A stretch of 64,000 bases of DNA from Saprospiraceae bacterium (lineage in GTDB: Bacteria > Bacteroidota > Bacteroidia > Chitinophagales > Saprospiraceae). The stretch spans positions 32,860 to 96,859 of the forward strand of contig JADJWN010000001.1 in assembly GCA_016716335.1 (NCBI GenBank), read 5' to 3'. Positions 51,840 to 59,505 of the stretch are shown piece by piece (positions within the stretch are counted from its first letter, which is position 1; every line of letters starts with the position of its first letter). The notes beneath the pieces are model-generated. The model ran no database searches. It was not told the origin of the DNA and saw only the letters and a program-made list of their open reading frames with translations. Both the position numbers and the translations under genes were made by a program.

Positions 51840-52211
51840 TTAATAATCATTCTTCTCTCCCACCCTCTTGATCAGCACTTCCTGATCACTGAATATCATC
51901 CAGGAAAAATCATAGACATAATGCACCATTTTATTTTGTGCATTGATATGGTAATGGGTGATGTACGTCCAGTTGAATTTCTTTACATCCAGTATTTTTT
52001 TGTCAATCATTTTACGTCTGCCTTCTTTACCCATTAATTCCAGAAGTATGGAGCGATTGCGGTGAAGAATCCTGTCGATACGTTCGGAAGCGGCAAGGGT
52101 GACTTTGTTGAGTTTGATGTGATATTGAGATTTGCAGGTAGCGGAGCAGAAAATTTTATCTGCTCTTCCGGAGAAGGGCTGTTTGCATAAGCGGCATAAT
52201 CTGGCTTCCAT
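51840..52211 (-). CDS. Small zinc-ribbon protein of unknown function
   Basis: 123 residues. The N-terminus holds a treble-clef-like zinc site: CRLCKQPF at residues 6-13 and IFCSATCKSQYH at about 20-31. A helical basic stretch (RIDRILHRNRSILLEL) and an aromatic C-terminal half follow. Proteins of this type are common single-copy small proteins in Bacteroidota. The function is not known. It lies just upstream of, and divergent from, the integrase gene. Confidence 0.6.
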   Translation of the reverse strand: MEARLCRLCKQPFSGRADKIFCSATCKSQYHIKLNKVTLAASERIDRILHRNRSILLELMGKEGRRKMIDKKILDVKKFNWTYITHYHINAQNKMVHYVYDFSWMIFSDQEVLIKRVGEKNDY

Positions 52212-52333
52212 AGGAAAAAGGCAAATTTTTTTAAAAAAAACAGAATACCAAATTTACGAGACAAATAAAATAAAAACCAGGAATATTGGCTTTATAAAGC
52301 CCTGAAAAGTAATTAACCGTTATTTACCGTTAA

Positions 52334-52353
52334 TAAACGTATATACACGTTTA
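52334..52353. promoter_or_regulatory. Dyad and repeated motifs upstream of the integrase
   Basis: TAAACGT (52334-52340) and ACGTTTA (52347-52353) form a perfect dyad around ATATAC. It is embedded in a cluster of similar motifs from 52316: ACCGTTATTTACCGTTAATAAACG on one side and ACGTTTAATAAACG on the other. The GTATATAC core recurs at 53581 just after the integrase gene. It could be an operator for the integrase promoter or recombinase-binding sites. Confidence 0.5.
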
Positions 52354-52404
52354 ATAAACGATTATTCAAATTGACTCCTTAGGTTTGCTCAAAATAAAAC
52401 CATC

Positions 52405-53562
52405 ATGCGTACCATTCAAATCAGTAAAGCAATCATCAATGACCAGACGTACATTGCATTGAGTATTGAGAAAAACTCCCCCGAATACCCTTTAATTCTA
52501 CAGGTAAAGGGCAGAACGTGGAGATCAGACGCCAAGCTATGGCTGATACCCAATGCATTGGAAAACTGGAACTCTTTTAAATCGGTGTTTGAAAATTACA
52601 GGATTCAAAAAACTGATGAAGCTAAAAGACTGGAGCCGGTGCAAAAGCTGAATCAACAAAAGAACCCTGAAAATTTTCAAAACAATGAGCGACATAATTT
52701 AACAATCCGCTCATTGTCAGAAGCTCAAAATAAAGCTATAGCCCGTATGACCGAGCAACTCGTCATCCAGAAATACAGCCCTAATACGCTTAAAAACTAT
52801 GTTTCGTCTTTCACAGAGTTTTTGGTATATCACCAAGGTAAAGACCCTCAATCCATCACAGAGCAGGATTTCAGACAATATATCCTTAATAAAATTGAAA
52901 ACCACCACATTTCAGAGAGCACTCAAAACAATATCATCAATGCCCTCAAATTTTATTATGAAAAAGTAGAACTCAGACCCAGGTTTACACTTTATGATAT
53001 CAGACCAAGATCTCCCAAAAAATTACCCGGATTTCTTTCCAAAGAAGATGTAGAGAGACTGTTGAGGGCATGTACTAACATAAAACACCAAACGATCCTC
53101 AAAATCATTTATTCGGCCGGTTTGAGAGTTGGAGAGCTTACAAGACTAAAAACCAGAGACATATTGTTTGAACAAGGCTTAATACGGGTGAAGTCAGCGA
53201 AGAACAAAAAAGACCGATACACGATACTATCACCTAAAGTAGCAAAAGCGACACAGGAATATATTTCTTTGTTCCAACCCAACTACTGGCTTTTCGAAGG
53301 ACAGGATAGAGGCAAATACTCCGAAAGAAGCGTGCAAAATATCCTGAAAGCGGCTGTAATCAAATCCGGAGTAGATGAAAATACTACTGTTCATACATTG
53401 CGCCACAGCTTTGCTACACACCTGATAATGAACGGTATAGACATAAGAACGATACAAACATACCTAGGTCATGAAAGTATAAAAACCACAGAGATCTATA
53501 CGCATATCACCGATAAGATGAAATCGAAAATAAAAAGTCCGATAGATGACTTGGATATCTGA
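52405..53562 (+). CDS. Tyrosine recombinase (putative cassette integrase)
   Basis: 385 residues. The catalytic set is complete: Arg241 in SAGLRVGELTRL, a beta-strand lysine near 263-268 (KSAKNKKDRY), His330 and Arg333 in HTLRHSFATHL, His356 in YLGHES, and Tyr365 in TTEIYTH. A SAM-like core-binding domain spans about 105-200. There is an extra N-terminal domain of about 90 residues (SPEYPLILQVKGRTWRSDAKLW). The stretch between the lysine and HxxR is short (SPKVAKAT...AAVIKSG) and lacks the added helix of IntI integrases, so by sequence it is Xer-like. It reads towards the array and ends 56 nt before the first cassette junction. Its position and the array make it the likely integrase (inference). 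Confidence 0.9.
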   Translation: MRTIQISKAIINDQTYIALSIEKNSPEYPLILQVKGRTWRSDAKLWLIPNALENWNSFKSVFENYRIQKTDEAKRLEPVQKLNQQKNPENFQNNERHNLTIRSLSEAQNKAIARMTEQLVIQKYSPNTLKNYVSSFTEFLVYHQGKDPQSITEQDFRQYILNKIENHHISESTQNNIINALKFYYEKVELRPRFTLYDIRPRSPKKLPGFLSKEDVERLLRACTNIKHQTILKIIYSAGLRVGELTRLKTRDILFEQGLIRVKSAKNKKDRYTILSPKVAKATQEYISLFQPNYWLFEGQDRGKYSERSVQNILKAAVIKSGVDENTTVHTLRHSFATHLIMNGIDIRTIQTYLGHESIKTTEIYTHITDKMKSKIKSPIDDLDI

Positions 53563-53625
53563 AATTAGGTGTTTACATTTGTATATACTTATGAAGGATT
53601 ATGGCGTAAGTACAACCGTTAGCGG
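53563..53625 (+). other. Putative attI-like primary recombination site
   Basis: The region lies between the integrase stop and the first cassette core GTTAGCGG (53618-53625). It holds GTATATAC at 53581 and TACAACC immediately before the G/TT junction. The insertion point is fixed by the matching CCGCTAAC at 55014-55021. Integrase binding sites cannot be delimited by eye. Confidence 0.55.
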
Positions 53626-53669
53626 TCAGGCTATAACGACAGTGAACAAAATCAACATTTGATATTATA

Positions 53670-54062
53670 ATGAAAGAGAATAATAAAATATCGGTCAGAC
53701 AAAAGGAAATTGTTGCTAGTTATCTTCATCAATTAGACCTTCACCTTTCAGACTTAAAAGTGGGATTAGCTGAAAAAACTTTTGAAATAAAAGACTTGGC
53801 AGACTTGTTATTTGTAAGTCCCAAACATTTGAGCAACACAATTCAAGAAGTTCTTGGAAAATCACCCTGCGACATCTATGAAGAACGTCTAATGGAAATT
53901 TCTAAGGAGCTTCTACTGACAACCAACAAGCCAATTTCCCACATAGCCCAAACATTGACTTTTGAACCTTCGAACTTTACCAAATTTTTCAAGAGCTATG
54001 AAGGCAAAACCCCTAAACAGTTTCGTGAACTAAATATTAAATCTGAACTTCTCACCAAATAA
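53670..54062 (+). CDS. AraC-type DNA-binding protein (HTH domain only), cassette 1
   Basis: 130 residues, essentially the two-helix-turn-helix AraC domain: FEIKDLADLLFVSPKHLSNTIQEVLGKSPCDIYEERL, then PISHIAQTLTFEPSNFTKFFKSYEGKTPKQFREL. It has no effector domain, only about 30 leading residues. It is followed 68 nt later by an SDR gene in the same cassette and may regulate it (inference). First gene of the array, 45 nt after the core site. Confidence 0.8.
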   Translation: MKENNKISVRQKEIVASYLHQLDLHLSDLKVGLAEKTFEIKDLADLLFVSPKHLSNTIQEVLGKSPCDIYEERLMEISKELLLTTNKPISHIAQTLTFEPSNFTKFFKSYEGKTPKQFRELNIKSELLTK

Positions 54063-54130
54063 TCTGAACTTCTCACCATAACCGCTTCATTTTCTATTTG
54101 AAACTTTGTGCCAACAAAATTTTAAAGAAA

Positions 54131-55003
54131 ATGACAAAGAAAATTTTAATAACAGGAGCAAGCGGTGGTTTTGGTAAATTAACCGTATTGACATTAATGC
54201 AAAATGGGCATCAAGTTGCAGCTTCAATGCGAGACATTGATGGCAAAAACAAAACAGTTGCTGCTGAATTGAGAAATGCAGGAGCAATAGTTGTCGAATT
54301 AGATGTTACAAATGACTCAAGTGTAAGAAATGGTGTAAAAACAGCTATTGCAGAACTTAACGGGTTAGACGTTTTGATAAACAATGCAGGAGTCGGTGTT
54401 CTTGGAATGCAAGAGTTTTTTACTACGAGCGATTTTCAAAAGGTATTTGACATTAATGTTTTTGGTGTTCAAAGGATGAATCGTGAAGTGGTACCTTACT
54501 TCCGAAAAAAGCAAGACGGACTTATCGTATACACATCAAGTCTACTTGGAAGAATTGCACTACCGTTTTATGGTACTTATCAGTCTTCAAAGTGGGCATT
54601 AGAAGCGTTAGCAGAAAACTATAGAGTGGAGCTTTCAGGCTTTGGAATTGAGAATTGCATAATTGAACCTGGTGGCTACCCGACAGCATTCTCAGAGAAT
54701 CTATTAAAACCAAGCGACCTTAGTCGTGAAGCGGATTATGGAGATTTTGCTAAAGTTCCAGAAGCAGTATTGCATAATTTTGATAACGTTTTAAAAAACA
54801 ATCCACAGCAAGACCCTCAAAAAGTTGCAGATGCTTTTGTCACACTAATTGAAAAGCCTAAAGGGGACAAACCTTTCCGTACAACGGTTGACTTTATTGG
54901 TATGGCTGACCATATTCAGAAATACAATGAACATTTGGAACAAATTATGACTGGATTATATACCAACTTTGGGACACAAGGAATGTTGAGCGTAAAAAAA
55001 TAG
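54131..55003 (+). CDS. Short-chain dehydrogenase/reductase, cassette 1
   Basis: 290 residues from ATG 54131; the frame is open to TTG 54098, but MTKKILITGASGGFG is the natural start. Classical SDR: TGASGGFG (residues 8-15) binds NAD(P), DVTND, INNAGVG, catalytic Ser in YTSSLLGRIALPFYG, and Tyr150/Lys154 in YQSSKWALEAL. The substrate is unknown. It is the second gene of cassette 1 and ends 10 nt before the attC site, the usual tight packing of a cassette. Confidence 0.85.
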   Translation: MTKKILITGASGGFGKLTVLTLMQNGHQVAASMRDIDGKNKTVAAELRNAGAIVVELDVTNDSSVRNGVKTAIAELNGLDVLINNAGVGVLGMQEFFTTSDFQKVFDINVFGVQRMNREVVPYFRKKQDGLIVYTSSLLGRIALPFYGTYQSSKWALEALAENYRVELSGFGIENCIIEPGGYPTAFSENLLKPSDLSREADYGDFAKVPEAVLHNFDNVLKNNPQQDPQKVADAFVTLIEKPKGDKPFRTTVDFIGMADHIQKYNEHLEQIMTGLYTNFGTQGMLSVKK

Positions 55004-55013
55004 AAAGCCCGAA

Positions 55014-55150
55014 CCGCTAACATCGGTTTTGCGTCAGGCGGGGTTAAGTGCTTCGTTTGACGCTTTTTGCTATATTTGAACTTTAGTTCTTCGTATCAAG
55101 TGTAGTGCTAAAATACCCGCCCGAACGCAAAGCCGAAAACCGTTGTATGC
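55014..55150 (+). other. attC-like site 1 (137 bp)
   Basis: Left core CCGCTAAC (55014-55021) and right core GTTGTATGC (55142-55150). Between them the arms pair: TTTTGCGT and GGCGGGG on the left with CCCGCC and ACGCAAA on the right, and CGG with CCG next to the cores. The central part (about 80 nt) would be a variable terminal structure. The left core complements the start of cassette 1 (GTTAGCGG at 53618), and the right core starts cassette 2. Confidence 0.85.
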
Positions 55151-55195
55151 AATTTTAAGTGTGAAATTCACAAATAGCGGACAACAAAAAGACAC

Positions 55196-55660
55196 TTATA
55201 CAGTATGAAGTTTGTTTTCGAGCTTTGACTTAATTATATCTAAATGACTGTCTGTCAATCCAACCATCGGATTAGTTAAAATTAAGTTATCCTTTAAGAA
55301 GGGTGGCAATGCATTCAAAGACTTATCATCATCAATTATGACAAAGTCCTCGCTAATGGTATTTACATTAACCCAATTCAATATTTCATCTTTACGACTC
55401 ACACCAAAATTGCTTTCGTCTAAAGATTTAAGATTATTGACAGTTATTCCTCTTCTGTGAAAAATTTCCTTCCACTCTTCGATATTGAAACGTGACTTGT
55501 GAGATGTTGTTAGCATGACAGTGACACCCTCAGAAATTATGCTCTGAAGCACACGAACAGCTTTGGTGCTAAATTCAGGAAAGCCATCGCTCAATAACTT
55601 CGGACTTTCCCAACTTTTCGCAGGAACCATAACACCATCTATGTCTAAGAAGATTAACAT
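55196..55660 (-). CDS. HAD-family phosphatase, cassette 2
   Basis: 154 residues from ATG 55660 (MLIFLDIDGVMVP). HAD motif I is DIDGV (Asp6, Asp8), motif II is in VMLTTSHKSRFN, a lysine is in VSRKDEIL, and motif IV acidic residues are in FVIIDDDKSLNALP. It resembles the HAD domains found in polynucleotide-repair and small-molecule phosphatases. It is encoded against the array direction, together with the ParB-like gene upstream (18-nt gap). Substrate unknown. Confidence 0.75.
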   Translation of the reverse strand: MLIFLDIDGVMVPAKSWESPKLLSDGFPEFSTKAVRVLQSIISEGVTVMLTTSHKSRFNIEEWKEIFHRRGITVNNLKSLDESNFGVSRKDEILNWVNVNTISEDFVIIDDDKSLNALPPFLKDNLILTNPMVGLTDSHLDIIKSKLENKLHTV

Positions 55661-55678
55661 GCCACAAAGATACAAAAT

Positions 55679-56116
55679 TTATTTAAGTAATTCATTTAAC
55701 TCAGCAATTGTCATTTCATTGTAATCTGCATCTATTTGATTCAATATCAGTATTTTGGCTTCTGTATCCCAGTCTTCCTCTACAAAATTAACAGTTTTCC
55801 AATCTGAAATCTTTGTAGCTGAAGTCTTGTTAGAAGGGTATATATCAAGAGTAACTCCAGCTAACAATGATGCTAAATATCTATGATGACCATCAATTAT
55901 AACATCTCCATCAACTTTTATACCTGAAAACTTAATACCGATAATCATTTTCTTGTAAATACGTTCGATTACTGGATAACATAGCCTCTCATGCGTTGAC
56001 TTTAACTCTATACTACCCTGATTTACAAAGTTCGTTACGATTTCTAATGATATTTGTTTCAACTTCAACTGTTTTGCGAACGCTAAAGAACAAATAAAAT
56101 TGTAGAAAAACTGCAT
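55679..56116 (-). CDS. ParB/sulfiredoxin-like domain protein, cassette 2
   Basis: Up to 145 residues. The recognisable part is VDGDVIIDGHHRYLASLLAG, the ParB-like nuclease-fold motif that in the family binds a nucleotide. The frame remains open to 56152, but that part is attC sequence. The first usable ATG (56116-56114) lies inside the core GCATACAAC itself, and the natural start may be an internal codon near KQLKLKQISLEI. Inverted relative to the array. Function unknown. Confidence 0.55.
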   Translation of the reverse strand: MQFFYNFICSLAFAKQLKLKQISLEIVTNFVNQGSIELKSTHERLCYPVIERIYKKMIIGIKFSGIKVDGDVIIDGHHRYLASLLAGVTLDIYPSNKTSATKISDWKTVNFVEEDWDTEAKILILNQIDADYNEMTIAELNELLK

Positions 56117-56146
56117 ACAACATCGGTTCCTATGTAATCTCCTGCC

Positions 56147-56437
56147 AGGCAAACGGAAATAATCTCAATCTTTTCTTTTGAAAAGAATGCTCAGGGTTTT
56201 TCTCCGGCATTCCTTTCGTAAGATGTTTTGATATTTTCCTTGTACAAATTCATGTCTTATTATCTTATCCGCTCATTTCTACACTGTTTTTTCTATCTCT
56301 ATTCATGCTACATATATGTAGTAACGATGTTTTTACCCGTTCTACCGGCATCCATGGGAAAGATTGAGTCTGTAATACAGCTGCTTGCTTGGCGTTGAGA
56401 TACATTCATCCTTACAGGGTTGTTCTCCACCGGCTGG
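56147..56437 (-). ncRNA. Candidate guide (seek/bridge) RNA region of the IS
   Basis: About 290 nt without ORF between the transposase stop and the subterminal repeat. IS110/IS1111 elements encode their guide RNA in the longer non-coding end. The minus-strand reading contains CATGGATGC (56356-56348), identical to nine bases across the IS right junction (57593-57601). TGCTTGC (56382-56388) also occurs in the target arm at 57599-57605. These could be donor and target loops, but matches this short can arise by chance. Local hairpins such as TTCTTTTGAAAAGAA occur. Confidence 0.45.
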
Positions 56438-57531
56438 TTATGCAGTCTGTTTGACCTTTCCACTCTTTGTTGAATTTTCGAGACTGTCTTGATAATTGAT
56501 TATATAGGGTTGTTTATTTCTGATCACGCTCCACATCCTGCGGATCAGTTTATGTGCTATCTTTACTATGACGCTCTTACTGTTTTTGCCCTGATGCTTG
56601 CGGTAGTATGCCTGGAGTTCCGGATCTCTCCGCATGGCTATCCAGGCCGCCTCGATGATGTACGAACGCAACAAACTCCTGCATCTCGGTGTAATACCCA
56701 GGGCTTTCTCTGTACCACCACTCGAATGCAGCCCCGGTACTACTCCGATGTAATTGGACAGTTCTGATTCGTTGGTGAACCGGCGTATATCTCCCAGTTC
56801 ACTCAATATCGCTGATACTACCAGCCTTCCGAATCCCGGTATGCTCCGCAGCAGATAATAATCCTCTTTATGGTGGGTGCGATAATACTTCGCAAGCTCA
56901 TTGGTAATGTGGAGAAACTCTTTGTGCAGGCACTCCAGTACTACCAGTTTGCTCTCCATCGATAACGCTCCTTCACTGCTTTGCCACCGGATTGCTCTGA
57001 TCCATTCTATAAATGCCTTGCTCCAATTAGCATTGTCATATTCCTCAGGTACACTGATGCTCATATACAGCAACTGACTCTTTATCTGGTTTTTATCCTC
57101 CTAAGGTTTCTCACCAATATATTGCGATGTCGCAACAGCAACTTCAGAAGATCTTCCTGCTCCGTAGGTATGTGTATCCCTTTGAGCTGTCCATCGCGAT
57201 ACAATCTGCACAGCATCCTTGCATCAATCTTGTCACTCTTCTGATACTGATATTTGTCTGACCTCGGTATGTCTGATGGATTGACCACCATCACATGCCA
57301 CCCCAGATTCAGACAGTATCTCGCTACCCCAAATCCGCAACACCCTATCTCATACACCAAATGCACTTCATGTGCTGCAAAGTGCTTTTGCACATACTCA
57401 TACAATAGTTCAATATCTGCGGACATGGAGAAATTCTTGTGATGACAGATATCCGTATCGATATGGACCCGATATGTCTTTTTATGGATGTCCAATCCAA
57501 TATAAATCCTGGGTGTGCTCATTTGTATCAT
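56438..57531 (-). CDS. IS110-family transposase (one frameshift)
   Basis: About 364 residues when joined. The N-terminal DEDD RuvC-like domain: IYIGLDIHKKTYRVHI (Asp14), HLVYEIGCCGFGVARYC (Glu), KSDKIDARMLCRLYRDGQL (two Asp). The C-terminal Transposase_20 domain with the helix-hairpin-helix: LRSIPGFGRLVVSAILSELGDIRRF, NYIGVVPGLHSSGGTEKALGITPRC, including the serine region. The frame breaks after RNLRRIKTR. One A missing in the minus-strand run (T5 at 57090-57094) hides the continuation RRIKNQIKSQLLYMSISVPEE. Probably an intact, active-looking transposase. Confidence 0.88.
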
Positions 57532-57772
57532 TTTTATTGTATTTTTACTGGTGAATTTAATATTTATACGATTGATTCACCGGAGAGATTTACATGGATG
57601 CTTGCCGCAATGTGGGCTGACGTGGTTAAATCAAGTGCAGTGCTTCTATTCCGCCTCAGGCGGATGCTTGGTTGACAGTAAAGTGCTCCGAAATCCCCCA
57701 CTGCGGCAAGCGGCAAAACGTTATGCGGCAGCTTAGGACGACCGAACAAATAAAAACGAATAGACAAAAAAT

Positions 57773-58692
57773 ATGATACCAGACTACCAATCGTTAATGC
57801 TTCCTTTAATTAAACTTGTTTCAGACGGACAGGAACATAAATATCGTGACCTAATTGAAAAATTAGCAATCGAATTTCATGTAACAGACGATGAACGCAA
57901 AGAACTTTTGGCAAGTGGCAACCAAGCAATTTTTGACAACCGAGTTGGCTGGGCAAAAACGTATTTAAAAAAGGCTGGACTTCTCGACTCTCCAAAACGT
58001 GCGACTTTTATTATCACAGACCTTGGCCGACAAACATTATCAAAAAAGCCTGACAAGATTGATGCAAAATATTTACGACAGTTTCCAGCGTTTTTAGAAT
58101 TTCAAAATGCATCTCGTAACGACAACGAAACCGAAGAAGAAGAAACCACGACCGTTGCAGTTAATGCCCAGACACCTGAAGAAAGTTTAGACAAAGCTTA
58201 TCAAAGAATCAGAAAGGCTTTGGCATCAGAACTTTTAAATAAAGTGGTTGACCTTTCCCCAGCCTTTTTTGAACGACTTGTAGTTGAGCTTTTAGTAAAA
58301 ATGGGTTACGGTGGTTCAATCAAAGACGCTGGAAAAGCAATGGGTAAAAGCGGTGACGAAGGAATTGACGGCACAATAAAAGAGGACAAACTCGGGCTTG
58401 ACATTATTTACATTCAAGCCAAGCGTTGGAAACCAGGTAACGTTGTTGGACGACCTGAACTTCAAAAATTCGTTGGTGCAATTGCTGGACAAGGGGCCAA
58501 AAAGGAATTTTCATCACGACTTCCAATTTTACTAAAGAAGCATTGGAATATACACCGAGAAATGAAACCAAAATTGTTCTCATAGACGGTGAACAGTTGG
58601 CTCAACTAATGATCGACTACAATCTTGGTTGTACACCACAGCAGACATATGAACTTAAAAAAATTGACAGCGACTATTTTGGCGAGGAATAA
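57773..58692 (+). CDS. Mrr-type restriction endonuclease, cassette 3 (one frameshift)
   Basis: About 306 residues joined. Residues 1-90 form the Mrr N-terminal winged-helix domain (SLMLPLIKLVSDGQEHKYRD). Residues 155-290 form the Mrr catalytic domain of the PD-(D/E)xK fold: FFERLVVELLVKMGYGG, SGDEGIDGTI (Asp199 region) and IIYIQAKRWK (Gln215, Lys217). The first frame ends at 58585. One A missing in A5 at 58499-58503 restores AKKGIFITTSNFTKEALEYT through IVLIDGEQLAQLMIDYNLG to DYFGEE at 58692. Mrr enzymes cut modified or foreign DNA, typical defence cargo of an integron cassette. 25 nt before attC 3. Confidence 0.87.
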
Positions 58693-58717
58693 AAACATAA
58701 ACGGACATGAAAGCCGA

Positions 58718-58850
58718 CCGCATAACAGCACCTACCCAAAAGTGGCGGAACAGTGCGAATACGAGCATTTGTGTTTCAAACAAACATTGGTGCGTATAGA
58801 CAGTTTAGTGTTCCAAACCGCCACCTTCGGGTAGCTGCCAACCGTTGGGC
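58718..58850 (+). other. attC-like site 3 (133 bp)
   Basis: Left core CCGCATAAC (58718-58726) is the reverse complement of GTTATGCGG at the start of cassette 3 (57720). Right core is GTTGGGC (58844-58850). Arms: AGCACCTACCCAAAAGTGGCGG with its near complement CCGCCACCTTCGGGTAGCTGCC, the best-paired stem of the array; the inner part continues with GGAACAGT and AGTGTTCC. Confidence 0.88.
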
Positions 58851-58903
58851 GGCACCAACGTGGACTTGCTTGCAACCTATTGATTTCTTAATTTTAAAAA
58901 AAA

Positions 58904-59467
58904 ATGGAACGAAAGAAGTTTATTTTTGGTATAGTAGCATTGTCTCCTTTGATCTTATTTGCAAAATTGAAATCTTTGTTTAACATGCGGACAGGTAACC
59001 CATTTAAAGTAAGTTCCGGTGAGGCTAGGTTCGGCAGACGTTACAAAATGAAAGGTGTAACCGTTAATACACTTGACATAAAAATTTCTGGCAAAGACAC
59101 TAATAATGAACTAGCCGTTTTTGAGCAAATAGGACAAACACCAAATGGAGGGCCTCCACTCCATGTACACCATAACCAAGACGAATGGTTTTTTGTGATT
59201 GAAGGCGAATATTTATTTCAATGTGGGAGTGAAAGATATAACCTTAAAAAGGGGGACACAATATTTCTTCCACGAAATGTTCCTCATGCTTTTATTCAAC
59301 TGACAGAAAATGCGAAGACCATTGTTTCATATATACCCGCTGGTAAAATGGAAGAGTTTTTTGCTGTGACAGATAAATGGGCATCACCTCCATCTAAGCA
59401 AGAAATCGCAAAGATATTTGCTGATCATGGAATGCAAGTTGTTGGCGATCCATTAAAAGCCATGTGA
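58904..59467 (+). CDS. Cupin-domain protein with N-terminal hydrophobic segment, cassette 4
   Basis: 187 residues. An N-terminal hydrophobic run (FIFGIVALSPLILFAKL) after MERKK suggests a signal or anchor. A single cupin fold follows: motif 1 GGPPLHVHHNQDEWFFVIEGEY (His, His, Glu metal ligands) and motif 2 GDTIFLPRNVPHAF (His). Probably a small metal-dependent dioxygenase-like or sugar/ligand-binding cupin. No specific reaction can be named. Only gene of cassette 4. Confidence 0.8.
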   Translation: MERKKFIFGIVALSPLILFAKLKSLFNMRTGNPFKVSSGEARFGRRYKMKGVTVNTLDIKISGKDTNNELAVFEQIGQTPNGGPPLHVHHNQDEWFFVIEGEYLFQCGSERYNLKKGDTIFLPRNVPHAFIQLTENAKTIVSYIPAGKMEEFFAVTDKWASPPSKQEIAKIFADHGMQVVGDPLKAM

Positions 59468-59505
59468 CTTAATTAAGGGGAAATACTAATACATAGATTG
59501 GCGAA

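Larger units (their letters stand above)
56125..57598 (-). mobile_element. IS110-family insertion sequence, IS1111-like, in an attC site
   Basis: Ends estimated to within about 10 bp. Subterminal inverted repeats: ATGTAATCTCCTGCC (56132-56146) at one side and ACCGGAGAGATTTACAT (57579-57595, the complement reads ATGTAAATCTCTCCGGT) at the other. No target duplication is evident, as usual for the family. The transposase is the only gene. About 70 bp lie upstream of it and about 300 bp downstream, the arrangement of the IS1111 group. A known subset of that group inserts into integron attC sites, matching what is seen here. Confidence 0.8.
56113..57726 (+). other. attC-like site 2, split by an insertion sequence
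   Basis: The left core GCATACAAC (56113-56121) complements the cassette 2 start GTTGTATGC and is followed by ATCGG as in attC 1. The remainder appears 1.47 kb later: GCTTGCCGCAATGTGGG (57600-57616) pairs with CCCCCACTGCGGCAAGC (about 57694-57710), followed by GGCAAAACGTTATGC, whose GTTATGC core (57720-57726) starts cassette 3. The interruption is between the left core and the left arm. Confidence 0.8.

Noticed and set aside
57082..57531. Programmed frameshift in the transposase
   Set aside because: IS110-family transposases are normally one ORF, and the break is a short homopolymer like the other indels in this window, so an error is simpler.
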